From Kitasatospora sp. SolWspMP-SS2h (GTDB taxonomy: Bacteria; Actinomycetota; Actinomycetes; Streptomycetales; Streptomycetaceae), in assembly GCF_003259315.1 (NCBI RefSeq), contig NZ_QLLT01000003.1, forward strand, positions 233,356-297,355: a stretch of 64,000 nt of DNA, given 5' to 3'. Numbering within the stretch: the stretch's first letter is position 1; the number at the start of each line of letters is the position of its first letter. The position numbers were made by a program, and so were the translations under genes. Positions 33,411-40,994 of this stretch are shown piece after piece. The notes under the pieces are model-generated. The model made no database searches and was not told where the DNA came from. It was given only the letters and a program-made list of their open reading frames with translations.

Positions 33411-35102
33411 ATGACCGCTCCGTCCTTCGTCCAGACGATCACCTCCCCGGCCGAGGCGGCCCGTGCCCGGTCCACGGTGCACCACCTGGCCCGGTGGGCC
33501 GGCCTGCGCCCGCTCGAACGCGTCCGGCTGACCTCCTCGCTCACCGCCCACCTGCAGCGGCTCACCGCGGAGCGCTGCGCGGCCCGGCTGAACGTGCAGG
33601 GCGCCGGCTCCCCGCCCCGGCTCCACCTGGCGCTGTACCCGCAGGCCGCCGCCGACACGCCCGTCTGGCAGACCACCCTCACCGTGGGCCCGCCGGAAGG
33701 CGGACTGCACCCGGCCTGGCAGGGGTCGGCGGACGGCGGCGGCGGCGACCCGACCACCGACCTGGTCGAGGCCCTGTTCGCCGGGGACGCCGACGCCTCC
33801 GCCGTCCTCGACCTGCTGGAGTGGCACAGCCGCGAACTGGAGGAGACCAACCGCGGCGTGGTGGCGCTGCACGCGGAACTCGCCGAGGCGGACCGCGCCC
33901 AACGGCTCCTGCTGGCCTCCGAGCAGGCCGCCCGGCTGCACGCCGAACGGATGCGCGCCCGCCTCACCTTCCTCTCCGGCGGCGGCGCGCTGCTCAGCGC
34001 CTCGCTGGACCGGGCCGAGATCCTGCGCCACCTCGACGAGTTGCTCGTCCCCGGCCACGCCGAGCGGGCGGACGTCTGGCTGACCGACCACGCCGGCCGG
34101 CTCCTCCCCGCCCCCGGCGGCCCGGGAGCCGGCCGGCCCGTCCCGGACGCCGACCACCCCGTCGCCGCCGCGGCCCGCACCGGCCTGCCGCAGCGCGCCG
34201 CCGCCGACGGCCCGGACGCCCCCGCCCGCCTCGCCCTCCCGCTCACCGCCCGCAACACCGTCCACGGCGTGCTGGACCTGGTCCGCGCCGCCGACTTCGA
34301 CCCGGACGACGTCGCCATGCTGACCGAGTTCGCCGGCCGCGCCGCCGTCGCCTTCGACAACGCCCAGCGCTACGAGCGCGAGCGGCACACCGCGGAGACC
34401 CTCCAGCGGGCCATGCTCACCGACCTGCCGACCGGCTCCGGCGTCCGCCTCGCGGCCCGCTACCTCCCGGCCACCCGCGGCATGAACGTCGGCGGCGACT
34501 GGTACGACGCCTTCACCCGCCCCGACGGCTCGCTGCTCACCGTCGTGGGCGACGTCACCGGCCACGGCCTGCGGGCCGCGGTGATGATGGGTCAGCTCCG
34601 GCACGCCCTGCGCGCCTACGGCATGAGCCAGGACTCGCCCGGGGAACTGCTCACCCGCCTGCACGTCTTCCTGCGCCACACCGAGCCCGGCCTGTGCGCC
34701 ACCGCCGTGATCGCCCACCACCGCCCCGGCAGCCCGGAGGTCACCTGGGCCACCGCCGGCCACCTCCCGGCGCTGCTGCGCGGGGCCGACGGGGAGACCC
34801 GGGCGCTGCGGCAGCGTGGCGGGGCGATGCTCGGCCTCCCGATGGACCAGACCATCCACGACCACCGCCTCCTCCTCGCCCCCGGCTCCGCCCTGCTGCT
34901 CTACACCGACGGCCTGGTCGAGCGCCGCCGCGAGGACGTGGCCCTCGGCATCGACCGGCTCGCCGCGGTCCTCGGCTCCTCCGCACCGCTCGGCCGCGGC
35001 GACACCGAGGCCGGTGCCGAGGACGTCCTGAACCGGATGCTGCCGAACTGTTCGCGCGAGGACGACATCTGCTTCCTGCTCACCCAGGCCCCGGCGGCCT
35101 GA
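33411..35102 (+). CDS. HATPase-GAF-PP2C (SpoIIE-type) serine phosphatase
   Basis: A 563-residue signalling protein. Residues about 15-60 (ARSTVHHLARWAGLRPLERVRLTSSL) resemble the start of an anti-sigma-factor HATPase. A coiled coil (about 140-185) leads to a GAF domain (about 195-325) and then a PP2C domain. The phosphatase motifs are canonical: GGDWYDAF, VVGDVTGHGL, YTDGLVERR and EDDICFLL. It should dephosphorylate an anti-sigma antagonist or similar serine phosphoprotein. ATG 33411 follows the MarR operator region by about 100 bases. Confidence 0.88.
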   Translation: MTAPSFVQTITSPAEAARARSTVHHLARWAGLRPLERVRLTSSLTAHLQRLTAERCAARLNVQGAGSPPRLHLALYPQAAADTPVWQTTLTVGPPEGGLHPAWQGSADGGGGDPTTDLVEALFAGDADASAVLDLLEWHSRELEETNRGVVALHAELAEADRAQRLLLASEQAARLHAERMRARLTFLSGGGALLSASLDRAEILRHLDELLVPGHAERADVWLTDHAGRLLPAPGGPGAGRPVPDADHPVAAAARTGLPQRAAADGPDAPARLALPLTARNTVHGVLDLVRAADFDPDDVAMLTEFAGRAAVAFDNAQRYERERHTAETLQRAMLTDLPTGSGVRLAARYLPATRGMNVGGDWYDAFTRPDGSLLTVVGDVTGHGLRAAVMMGQLRHALRAYGMSQDSPGELLTRLHVFLRHTEPGLCATAVIAHHRPGSPEVTWATAGHLPALLRGADGETRALRQRGGAMLGLPMDQTIHDHRLLLAPGSALLLYTDGLVERRREDVALGIDRLAAVLGSSAPLGRGDTEAGAEDVLNRMLPNCSREDDICFLLTQAPAA

Positions 35103-35128
35103 CCGGCCACCGGCCCCCGTCCCGCCCG

Positions 35129-36322
35129 CTACCCGGCGCGCTCCGGGCGGTAGCCGCGCGCCCACAGGGTGGCGAGCAGCAGCAGGAGCACCACCGGGCC
35201 GGCGGCGAGCGGCACCGGCAGCAGGGCCAGCAGCAGCGGCAGCAGCACAGCCGGGGCGAAGTGCGCCAGGAGGCCGCGCGCCCGGCCCGGGGTGTCCAGG
35301 GTCGGCAGCACCGCCACCGCCGTCACCGCGAAGTAGCCGGCCAGCGCGGCGCAGAGCAGCCGCCGGGTGTCGTCGGGCAGCGGGCCGCCGGCGTGCTCGA
35401 CCGCCCGGCCGAGACCGGCCGCCAGCGCCGCCAGCGCGGCGGAGCCCAGCGCGTGGCAGAGCAGCACCCAGCGCGGCCGGCCGCCCGCGAGCAGCTGCGG
35501 GAAGGCGACCGCGCCGCGCCGCACGCCCAGCACCGACAGCGCGGCCAGCAGCGTCATCGCGGCCAGCCCGGTCCAGGCCAGCCGGGCGTCCCAGTGCTCC
35601 TGGTCGGACGCGGCGCGGATCACCTGGATCACGCCCTCGCCGAGCACGATCACCATGAACAGGCCCAGCCGCTCCCCCAGGTGCGCGGCGTCCACCTCCG
35701 CCTCGCGCAGCTCCGGCAGCGGCCGGTCCGCCCCCGGCCCGCCCGGGTGCCGCCGCTGCCGGGCCCGCCAGCGCGCGGCGATCCGCTCCCGGTCGTCGCC
35801 CCTGGCGGCGGCCAGCAGCAGCGCGTCCACCAGCAGGCCGGCGCCCCACAGCCAGTAGCGCCAGCCCTCCGGGGCGAAGAGCGAGACCACCCACGGCACC
35901 CCGCCCGCCGCGTACTGCGCGATCGGCCAGTCCGGCACCACCAGCAGGCTCCGGCCCTGCCGCCACAGCCGCCCCGCGTACCAGCGCAGCAGCACGTAGG
36001 CGAGCGCGAAGGCGTTGGCCCGGGCGCTCTCGTGGACGCCCTCGACGGCCGCCGCCATCACCGCCATCCCGGCCATCGCCACGAACAGCGCGAACGAGCT
36101 GGTCCGCTCCGCGACCACGTCCCCGTACACCGTGAAGCACGCCCAGCTCAGCCAGAACGCCCCGAACAGCAGCCCGTACAGCCCGACCGCGCCCCAGTCC
36201 GGCCCGGTGTGCAGCAGGTGCGCCAGCTGCCCGACCCCGGCCACCGCGATCAGGTCGAAGAACAGCTCGTTCCACCCCGCGTGCCGTTCGGCCGCCGCGC
36301 CCGTCCCGTCCTCCGCGTCCAC
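35129..36322 (-). CDS. Low-temperature-requirement A (LtrA) family membrane protein
   Basis: A 397-residue protein with about ten transmembrane helices. The family marker is the N-terminal WNELFFDLIAVAGVGQLAHLL, and the central motif is EAEVDAAHLGERLGLFMVIVLGEGVIQV, where the conserved HxxERxGxxxIIxxGE pattern is clear. LtrA was first found in Listeria as needed for growth in the cold; its biochemical role is unknown. The GTG at 36322 has its purine-rich site (GGGGAG) directly adjacent, which is unusually close. It follows the TerD-VWA gene by 73 bases and may be co-transcribed. Confidence 0.85.
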   Translation of the reverse strand: MDAEDGTGAAAERHAGWNELFFDLIAVAGVGQLAHLLHTGPDWGAVGLYGLLFGAFWLSWACFTVYGDVVAERTSSFALFVAMAGMAVMAAAVEGVHESARANAFALAYVLLRWYAGRLWRQGRSLLVVPDWPIAQYAAGGVPWVVSLFAPEGWRYWLWGAGLLVDALLLAAARGDDRERIAARWRARQRRHPGGPGADRPLPELREAEVDAAHLGERLGLFMVIVLGEGVIQVIRAASDQEHWDARLAWTGLAAMTLLAALSVLGVRRGAVAFPQLLAGGRPRWVLLCHALGSAALAALAAGLGRAVEHAGGPLPDDTRRLLCAALAGYFAVTAVAVLPTLDTPGRARGLLAHFAPAVLLPLLLALLPVPLAAGPVVLLLLLATLWARGYRPERAG

Positions 36323-36395
36323 CTCCCCATGATCGGCACCGCCCGGCCGGGGACGGCTCCGGCGCGCCGCGCGCGCCCCGGGCGCCGCGTCCGCC

Positions 36396-37712
36396 TCAGC
36401 GCAGGATGCCCGCCCGGCGGGCCGCCGCCACCCACTGCGGGAACTCGGACAGCAGGCGGTCGTAGAGCTCCGGGTCCGGGAGGGTGCTGATGTCGTCGAC
36501 CGCGAAGAAGCCGACGTTGTCGACCCGGCGGCCGGGCAGCGTGTCGAAGCGCTCCAGGACGCCGTAGTCGCCGTGGCCGAGGCCGACGAACTGCCAGAAC
36601 ACCGGCTCCTCGACGGCCGCCCGCAGCTCGCGCTCGATCTCGCTGTTGCGGTAGACGCCGCCGTCGGAGAAGAACAGCACCAGGGTCGGCTCGGCGGTCG
36701 GGTGCTCCCGGACGTGGTCGCGGACCTGCGCGATCACCCGCTGCTCGTCGTTGCCGACGCCGACGGACTTCATGTCGATCCGGCCGTCGGGCAGCGGCGG
36801 GCGGACCTTGCGGCGGCCGAACAGCGAGAGCTCGCCGACCCGGACGTGCCGGCCCAGCCACTGCGGCAGCTCGGACAGCGGCAGGTCGGGCAGCCGGGCG
36901 GGCCAACTGGCGAAGGTCCACGCCTGCATGGTGCGGTCCGTGTCCAACTGGGCGGCGACGGCCGCCATCCGCTCCACCACGTCGGCGACCACGCCCCGCT
37001 GGTAGAGCCCGGCCATCGAACCGGAGGCGTCCAGCACCAGGACCACCCGCGCGGTGAGGTGCTGGGCACCGTGCTTGCGCAGGCTGACCGCGACCTGCCG
37101 CTTGCGCAGGCTCAGCCGCTCGCGCATGTCGGCGGGCAGCGCCGACTCGTCCGGTGCCGAAGCCTCCTGACGCTCCGCCACCTCCGGTACGGGCACGGGC
37201 ACGGGCACGGGTACGGGCGAGGGCTCCGGCTCCGGCTCCGGGAGGGTGAACCCGTGCGCGACGGCGAGGCCCGCCAGGCCGTCCGTCCAGCCCTGGCCGA
37301 CGGCGCGGAACTTCCAGCGGCCCTCGCGCCGGTACAGCTCGCCGCAGACCAGCGCGGTCTCCGCGCCCGCGCCGGGGTCGAAGCGGGCCAGCCCGGCCCC
37401 GCCGCGGGCGTCACCGAGCAGCAGCGACAGCCCGGGGACGGCGCCGAGCCCGGCGCCGTCCGAGAGCGCCAGCAGCAGCACCCGCTGCACGGCGGGCGCC
37501 AGCGCGGCCAGGTCGACGTCGATCCCGTCCGGCCGCACCAGGACGCCGGGGGCCTGCGCCCGGACCAGCCGGGGGCCGTCGTCCGGGCCGATCAGCAGCG
37601 CGGCGGTGGCGACCGCGGGGACGCCGGGCCCGGCGCGCCAGGTGAGTCGGGCCCGGACGGCGGCGGCGTCGACCGGCAGGTTGCCGCCCTTGGGGAGTGG
37701 AGTCGCTGTCAC
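36396..37712 (-). CDS. TerD-domain/von Willebrand A-domain fusion protein
   Basis: A 438-residue cytoplasmic protein. The first about 155 residues form a TerD/CABP domain, beginning MTATPLPKGGNLPVDAAAVR and with FDPGAGAETALVCGELYRREGRWKFRAVGQGW. A Pro/Val dipeptide repeat linker follows (about 160-185). The C-terminal VWA domain (about 215-435) has an intact MIDAS DASGS motif (VLVLDASGSMAGLY) and the later FFSDGGVYRNS. TerD and VWA proteins of the tellurium/phage-resistance ter systems bind Ca2+ and assemble at membranes. Fusion in one chain is common in streptomycetes. The GTG start at 37712 has GGGGAG adjacent. Confidence 0.87.
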   Translation of the reverse strand: MTATPLPKGGNLPVDAAAVRARLTWRAGPGVPAVATAALLIGPDDGPRLVRAQAPGVLVRPDGIDVDLAALAPAVQRVLLLALSDGAGLGAVPGLSLLLGDARGGAGLARFDPGAGAETALVCGELYRREGRWKFRAVGQGWTDGLAGLAVAHGFTLPEPEPEPSPVPVPVPVPVPEVAERQEASAPDESALPADMRERLSLRKRQVAVSLRKHGAQHLTARVVLVLDASGSMAGLYQRGVVADVVERMAAVAAQLDTDRTMQAWTFASWPARLPDLPLSELPQWLGRHVRVGELSLFGRRKVRPPLPDGRIDMKSVGVGNDEQRVIAQVRDHVREHPTAEPTLVLFFSDGGVYRNSEIERELRAAVEEPVFWQFVGLGHGDYGVLERFDTLPGRRVDNVGFFAVDDISTLPDPELYDRLLSEFPQWVAAARRAGILR

Positions 37713-37800
37713 CTCCCCAGTCTGCCCGCCGCGACCGCGCCGGGCACCGTCCGGTCCCGGTCCGCCGCGCGTGCGCGGGTTACGGTGGGACGGGAGCGAG

Positions 37801-38454
37801 GTGGTCCGGGTGCGGACGGTGACCGACTGGCTGGGCGGCCTGTCCGGGCCGGTGGTGTACGCGGTGGTGGCGGCGCTGGTGTTCGCCGAGGACGCGCTGT
37901 TCTTCGGCTTCGTGCTGCCCGGCGAGACCGCGGCGGTGCTCGGCGGGGTGCTGGCCCACCAGGGCGGTGTCTCGCTGGGCTGGATCCTGGTGACGGTGGT
38001 GGGCGCGGCGGTGCTCGGCGACTCGGTCGGCTACGAGGTGGGCCGGCGGCTGGGCCCGCGGGTGCTGGAGACCAAGTCGCTGCGCCGGCACGCGGACCGG
38101 ATCGGCCGCGCCCAGGACCTGATCCGCCGCCGGGGCCCGGCGGCCGTCCTGCTGGGCCGGTTCGTGGCCTTCTTCCGCGCCCTGATGCCCGCCCTGGCGG
38201 GGGTGTCCCGGATGCCGTACCGCCGGTTCCTGCTCTTCAACGCCCTCGGCGGCCTGCTGTGGGGCGTCGGCTTCGTCCTGCTCGGCTACTTCGCGGGCGC
38301 GGCCTACACCAGGGTGGAGGGGACGGTCGGCCGGACCGCCGCGCTGGTGGTGGCGGGCGTGCTGGTCGTGGCGGTGCTGGTCCACTACGTCCGCGGCCAC
38401 CGCGGGGAGCACGCCCGGGAGAAGGAGCGGGGGCACCCGGGCGGGGACGACTGA
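37801..38454 (+). CDS. DedA family membrane protein
   Basis: A 217-residue DedA/VTT-domain protein with about five membrane segments. The family motif appears as ALFFGFVLPGETAAVLGGVLA, and the second half has GRFVAFFRALMPALAGVSRMPYRRF, the conserved G-R-F/x-R-x(4)-P-x-x-A-G pattern. DedA proteins flip or recycle polyprenyl-phosphate and other phospholipids. GTG 37801 is chosen because GGGAG lies just upstream; GTG 37810 and GTG 37819 are alternatives. It diverges from the TerD-VWA gene. Confidence 0.85.
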   Translation: MVRVRTVTDWLGGLSGPVVYAVVAALVFAEDALFFGFVLPGETAAVLGGVLAHQGGVSLGWILVTVVGAAVLGDSVGYEVGRRLGPRVLETKSLRRHADRIGRAQDLIRRRGPAAVLLGRFVAFFRALMPALAGVSRMPYRRFLLFNALGGLLWGVGFVLLGYFAGAAYTRVEGTVGRTAALVVAGVLVVAVLVHYVRGHRGEHAREKERGHPGGDD

Positions 38455-38469
38455 CCCGACCGGAGCGGA

Positions 38470-38514
38470 CCGTTCGGCCCCCGGCCCGGCCCGGGTGGTG
38501 GTGGACCCGAACGG
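38470..38514. terminator. Weak convergent terminator candidate
   Basis: An 8-bp inverted repeat (ccgttcgg 38470-38477, ccgaacgg 38507-38514) with a G/C-rich 29-base loop that can fold further. It lies between the convergent DedA and DMT genes. Confidence 0.4.
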
Positions 38515-38582
38515 CCGCCCGGTGCGGGCGCGCGTCGCGGCGCGGACCACGGGACGCCCTGCGGCGGGGCGCGGCGGCCGGT

Positions 38583-39437
38583 TCAGGGCGCCGTCCCGCG
38601 GATGTTCGGGACGGCCCGGACCAGGGTGACCACGCCGACGGCCACCAGGGCGACGGCGAGGAGTTCGGGGATCAGCAGCAGGCCGGTGCGGACCTCCTCG
38701 TCGAACAGGACGACGCCGAGCAGCAGGCTGACCGAGGCGTCGCCGATGGTCAGCGCGGGCTGGGAGGCGAGCAGCGGGCCGGCCTGGAGGGCGTTCTCCA
38801 GCAGCAGGACGGCGGCGATGCCGGTGAGCGCGAAGCCGTACGTCTGCCAGGCGGTCAGGAAGGCGGCCGGGCCGTGGTCGGAGAAGGTGCCGGTGGCGGA
38901 CTTCAGCAGGGCCGCGGTCAGCGCGTTGCCGATCGCGGCGGCGGCGCCCAGGGCCCCGGCCCGGAACACCGGGCCCCGGCCGCGGGCGGCGGCCACGCAG
39001 AGCGCCATCGCCCCGAGGCAGCCGATCAGGACGGGCGTCCACCGGCTCATCGGCGCGTGGTCCTCGGCCCCGGAGGGCGCGGCGCACCCGAGGAACACCG
39101 CGAGGCCGCCGACCACGGCCGCGACGCCCGCCCAGGCGGCGGGCGGGATCCGCCGGTGCAGCAGCGGCGCGGCGATCAGCAGCGCGAACGGCAGTTCCAG
39201 CACGAAGACCGGCTGCACCAGCGCGAGCGGCCCGAACACCAGGGCCAGGGCCTGGAACAGCGCCGCCCCGGCCACCCCGAGGATGCCCAGCACCCAGGCC
39301 GGGTCCCGGGCCAGCACCGCCAGGAAGCGCAGTCCCCCGCCCCGCGCCACCCGGGACGCCGCCTTCCGTTGGAAGGCGGTCCCGGCCGCGTTGGAGGCGG
39401 CCCCGAGCACGGCGAACACCACAGCGAGCACGTCCAC
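38583..39437 (-). CDS. DMT (drug/metabolite transporter)-type membrane protein
   Basis: A 284-residue protein with nine to ten hydrophobic helices in two EamA-like halves. The first half contains GTAFQRKAASRVARGGG and GPLALVQPVFVLELPFALLIAAPLL. The second has NALTAALLKSATGTF and PALTIGDASVSLLLGVVLFDE. This resembles the NIPA-like/EamA DMT transporters common in actinomycetes. Cargo cannot be predicted. The start is GTG 39437. It lies just downstream of a strong terminator belonging to the next gene. Confidence 0.75.
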   Translation of the reverse strand: MDVLAVVFAVLGAASNAAGTAFQRKAASRVARGGGLRFLAVLARDPAWVLGILGVAGAALFQALALVFGPLALVQPVFVLELPFALLIAAPLLHRRIPPAAWAGVAAVVGGLAVFLGCAAPSGAEDHAPMSRWTPVLIGCLGAMALCVAAARGRGPVFRAGALGAAAAIGNALTAALLKSATGTFSDHGPAAFLTAWQTYGFALTGIAAVLLLENALQAGPLLASQPALTIGDASVSLLLGVVLFDEEVRTGLLLIPELLAVALVAVGVVTLVRAVPNIRGTAP

Positions 39438-39488
39438 CCGGGACCGGTTCCCCCTTCCGCGCGCCCGAACCCCCGCTTCCCCCGGACG

Positions 39489-39526
39489 GCCGAAGCCCCT
39501 TCCCCCGGCGGGGAAGGGGCTTCGGC
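39489..39526 (-). terminator. Strong intrinsic terminator
   Basis: A perfect 17-bp stem (39489-39505 with 39510-39526) and the tetraloop CGGC. It follows the leftward secreted-protein gene whose stop is at 39555. Confidence 0.9.
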
Positions 39527-39554
39527 GCGGCGGTCACCGCCGGCCGGGCGGCGG

Positions 39555-40790
39555 TTACCGCTGGCCGGTCCAGGCGGAGCGGGGCTGGGTCTTCACGCCG
39601 CGGAGGGAGGCCGGGTCGATGTCGACGTCGGCGTAGAAGACGCCGAGGTTGTAGCCGTCGCCCTGGGTGTTGACGGTGATGTTGATGTCGCTGTCGCCGT
39701 TGCGCAGGTACGGGGAGACGTCCCAGCGGTTGGCGTCGTAGCCGAAGGAGTTGGGGTAGGCGGGGTTGCGCGGGAAGCGCTGGGCCGGGTCGGCGTTGTC
39801 GAGGTTGGAGGTGAAGGCGTCGTTCGCCGGGTGCAGGGCGTCGGAGAAGCGGGTGAGCGGGCCGTTGGTGGACTTCATGTCCATCGTGTCGCCGGTCCAC
39901 TTGTGGTCGCCGTCGTAGACGACCCAGCCGAGGTGGCCGGTGACGGGGCCGTTGGCGGGGGTCTTGATGCCGCTCAGGACGCCGGTGAGGGCGGGGCTGT
40001 TGGGTAGTTCGGGCTGGAAGCCGTCCCAGACGTGCAGGTGGCGCAGGGGCTCGCACTCGCGCTCGTAGGCGACGACGACCGTCCAGCCGCCCCAGCTGTG
40101 GGCCTTGACGACGGAGTCCATGTCGGCGGCCTCGTAGGTGCCGGAGCCGTGGTTGCGGACCTGCTCGGTGATGTCGGCGGAGGCCTGGTAGCTGCTCTCG
40201 TCGTCGGTGGTGATGTAGCCGATGGAGGGCTGCTGGTTGGCGATGTTGGTGTACTGGACGTCGCCGGGGAACTTGAAGTAGATCTCGTCGATCTGGCTCT
40301 CGGGCAGGACGGTGCTGCCGATGCCGCGGGTGCCGCCCCAGTAGAGGCGGGCGAACTTGACGGTGGCGTCCTCGGGGATATGGAGGTCGGCGGAGCTGGA
40401 GGAGTAGATCGGGTCGCCGAGCGGGCCGATGTGGCCGGGGCCGTCGATGTTGATGTACTTCATCTGGAAGTTGTTGTTGATCGGGCGCGACCCGTCCCCG
40501 TTGCGGGCCTGCGCGCAGGGGGCCTGGGCCGGGTCGACCGGGGGCTGGGTCTCGTCGCAGGTCATCAGGGTGTTGCTGATGTGGGTGATGCTGCCGTGGA
40601 AGTCGCCCTCGAAACGGGTGGTGAAGGGCAGCCGGTTCTCGGTGATGGTGGTCGCCGCCGTGATCCGCTGGTGGGGGGCGGCGGGGCGGCTGTCGGTGGA
40701 GTACGCGGCCGGGACGGCCAGGGTGCTCGCGGCGGCCACGAAGGCGGAGGTGGCGATCAGGGCGCGCCGGGTGGGACGGGGACGAGACAA
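39555..40790 (-). CDS. Secreted protein of unknown function (DUF3344-like)
   Basis: A 411-residue exported protein. The start is taken as TTG 40790, because GAGGAG lies eight bases upstream and a typical signal peptide follows (RPTRRALIATSAFVAAASTLAVPAAYS). The mature part is beta-rich and contains VKFARLYWGGTRGIG, SSYQASADITEQVRNHGSGTYEAADMD and GGWTVVVAYERECEPLRHLHVWDGF. This pattern is shared with secreted DUF3344-type proteins; I am not certain of that family. No catalytic motif is visible. A single gene, bounded by a strong terminator. Confidence 0.6.
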   Translation of the reverse strand: MSRPRPTRRALIATSAFVAAASTLAVPAAYSTDSRPAAPHQRITAATTITENRLPFTTRFEGDFHGSITHISNTLMTCDETQPPVDPAQAPCAQARNGDGSRPINNNFQMKYINIDGPGHIGPLGDPIYSSSSADLHIPEDATVKFARLYWGGTRGIGSTVLPESQIDEIYFKFPGDVQYTNIANQQPSIGYITTDDESSYQASADITEQVRNHGSGTYEAADMDSVVKAHSWGGWTVVVAYERECEPLRHLHVWDGFQPELPNSPALTGVLSGIKTPANGPVTGHLGWVVYDGDHKWTGDTMDMKSTNGPLTRFSDALHPANDAFTSNLDNADPAQRFPRNPAYPNSFGYDANRWDVSPYLRNGDSDINITVNTQGDGYNLGVFYADVDIDPASLRGVKTQPRSAWTGQR

Positions 40791-40994
40791 GGCGTGGTCT
40801 CCTCTGACGAACGGTCGGTGGCCTTCTTCCGAAGACACGCCAACCTGACCATCCGTCAGACCGGAGATCGGCGTATTGGGCCGAACGACGGCATTCCTGA
40901 GTGTTTCCTGGGAGCGCCGCCGTTCGGAGGGTCGGTCAGCGGGACGAGCGGCCGGAGGGACCGGCGGTCAGCGGGTCGTCACGGGTAGGAGTCG

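Noticed and set aside
37713..37800. Longer DedA protein using the open frame back to 37246
   Set aside because: That part lies antisense to the TerD-VWA coding region and lacks membrane or family character.
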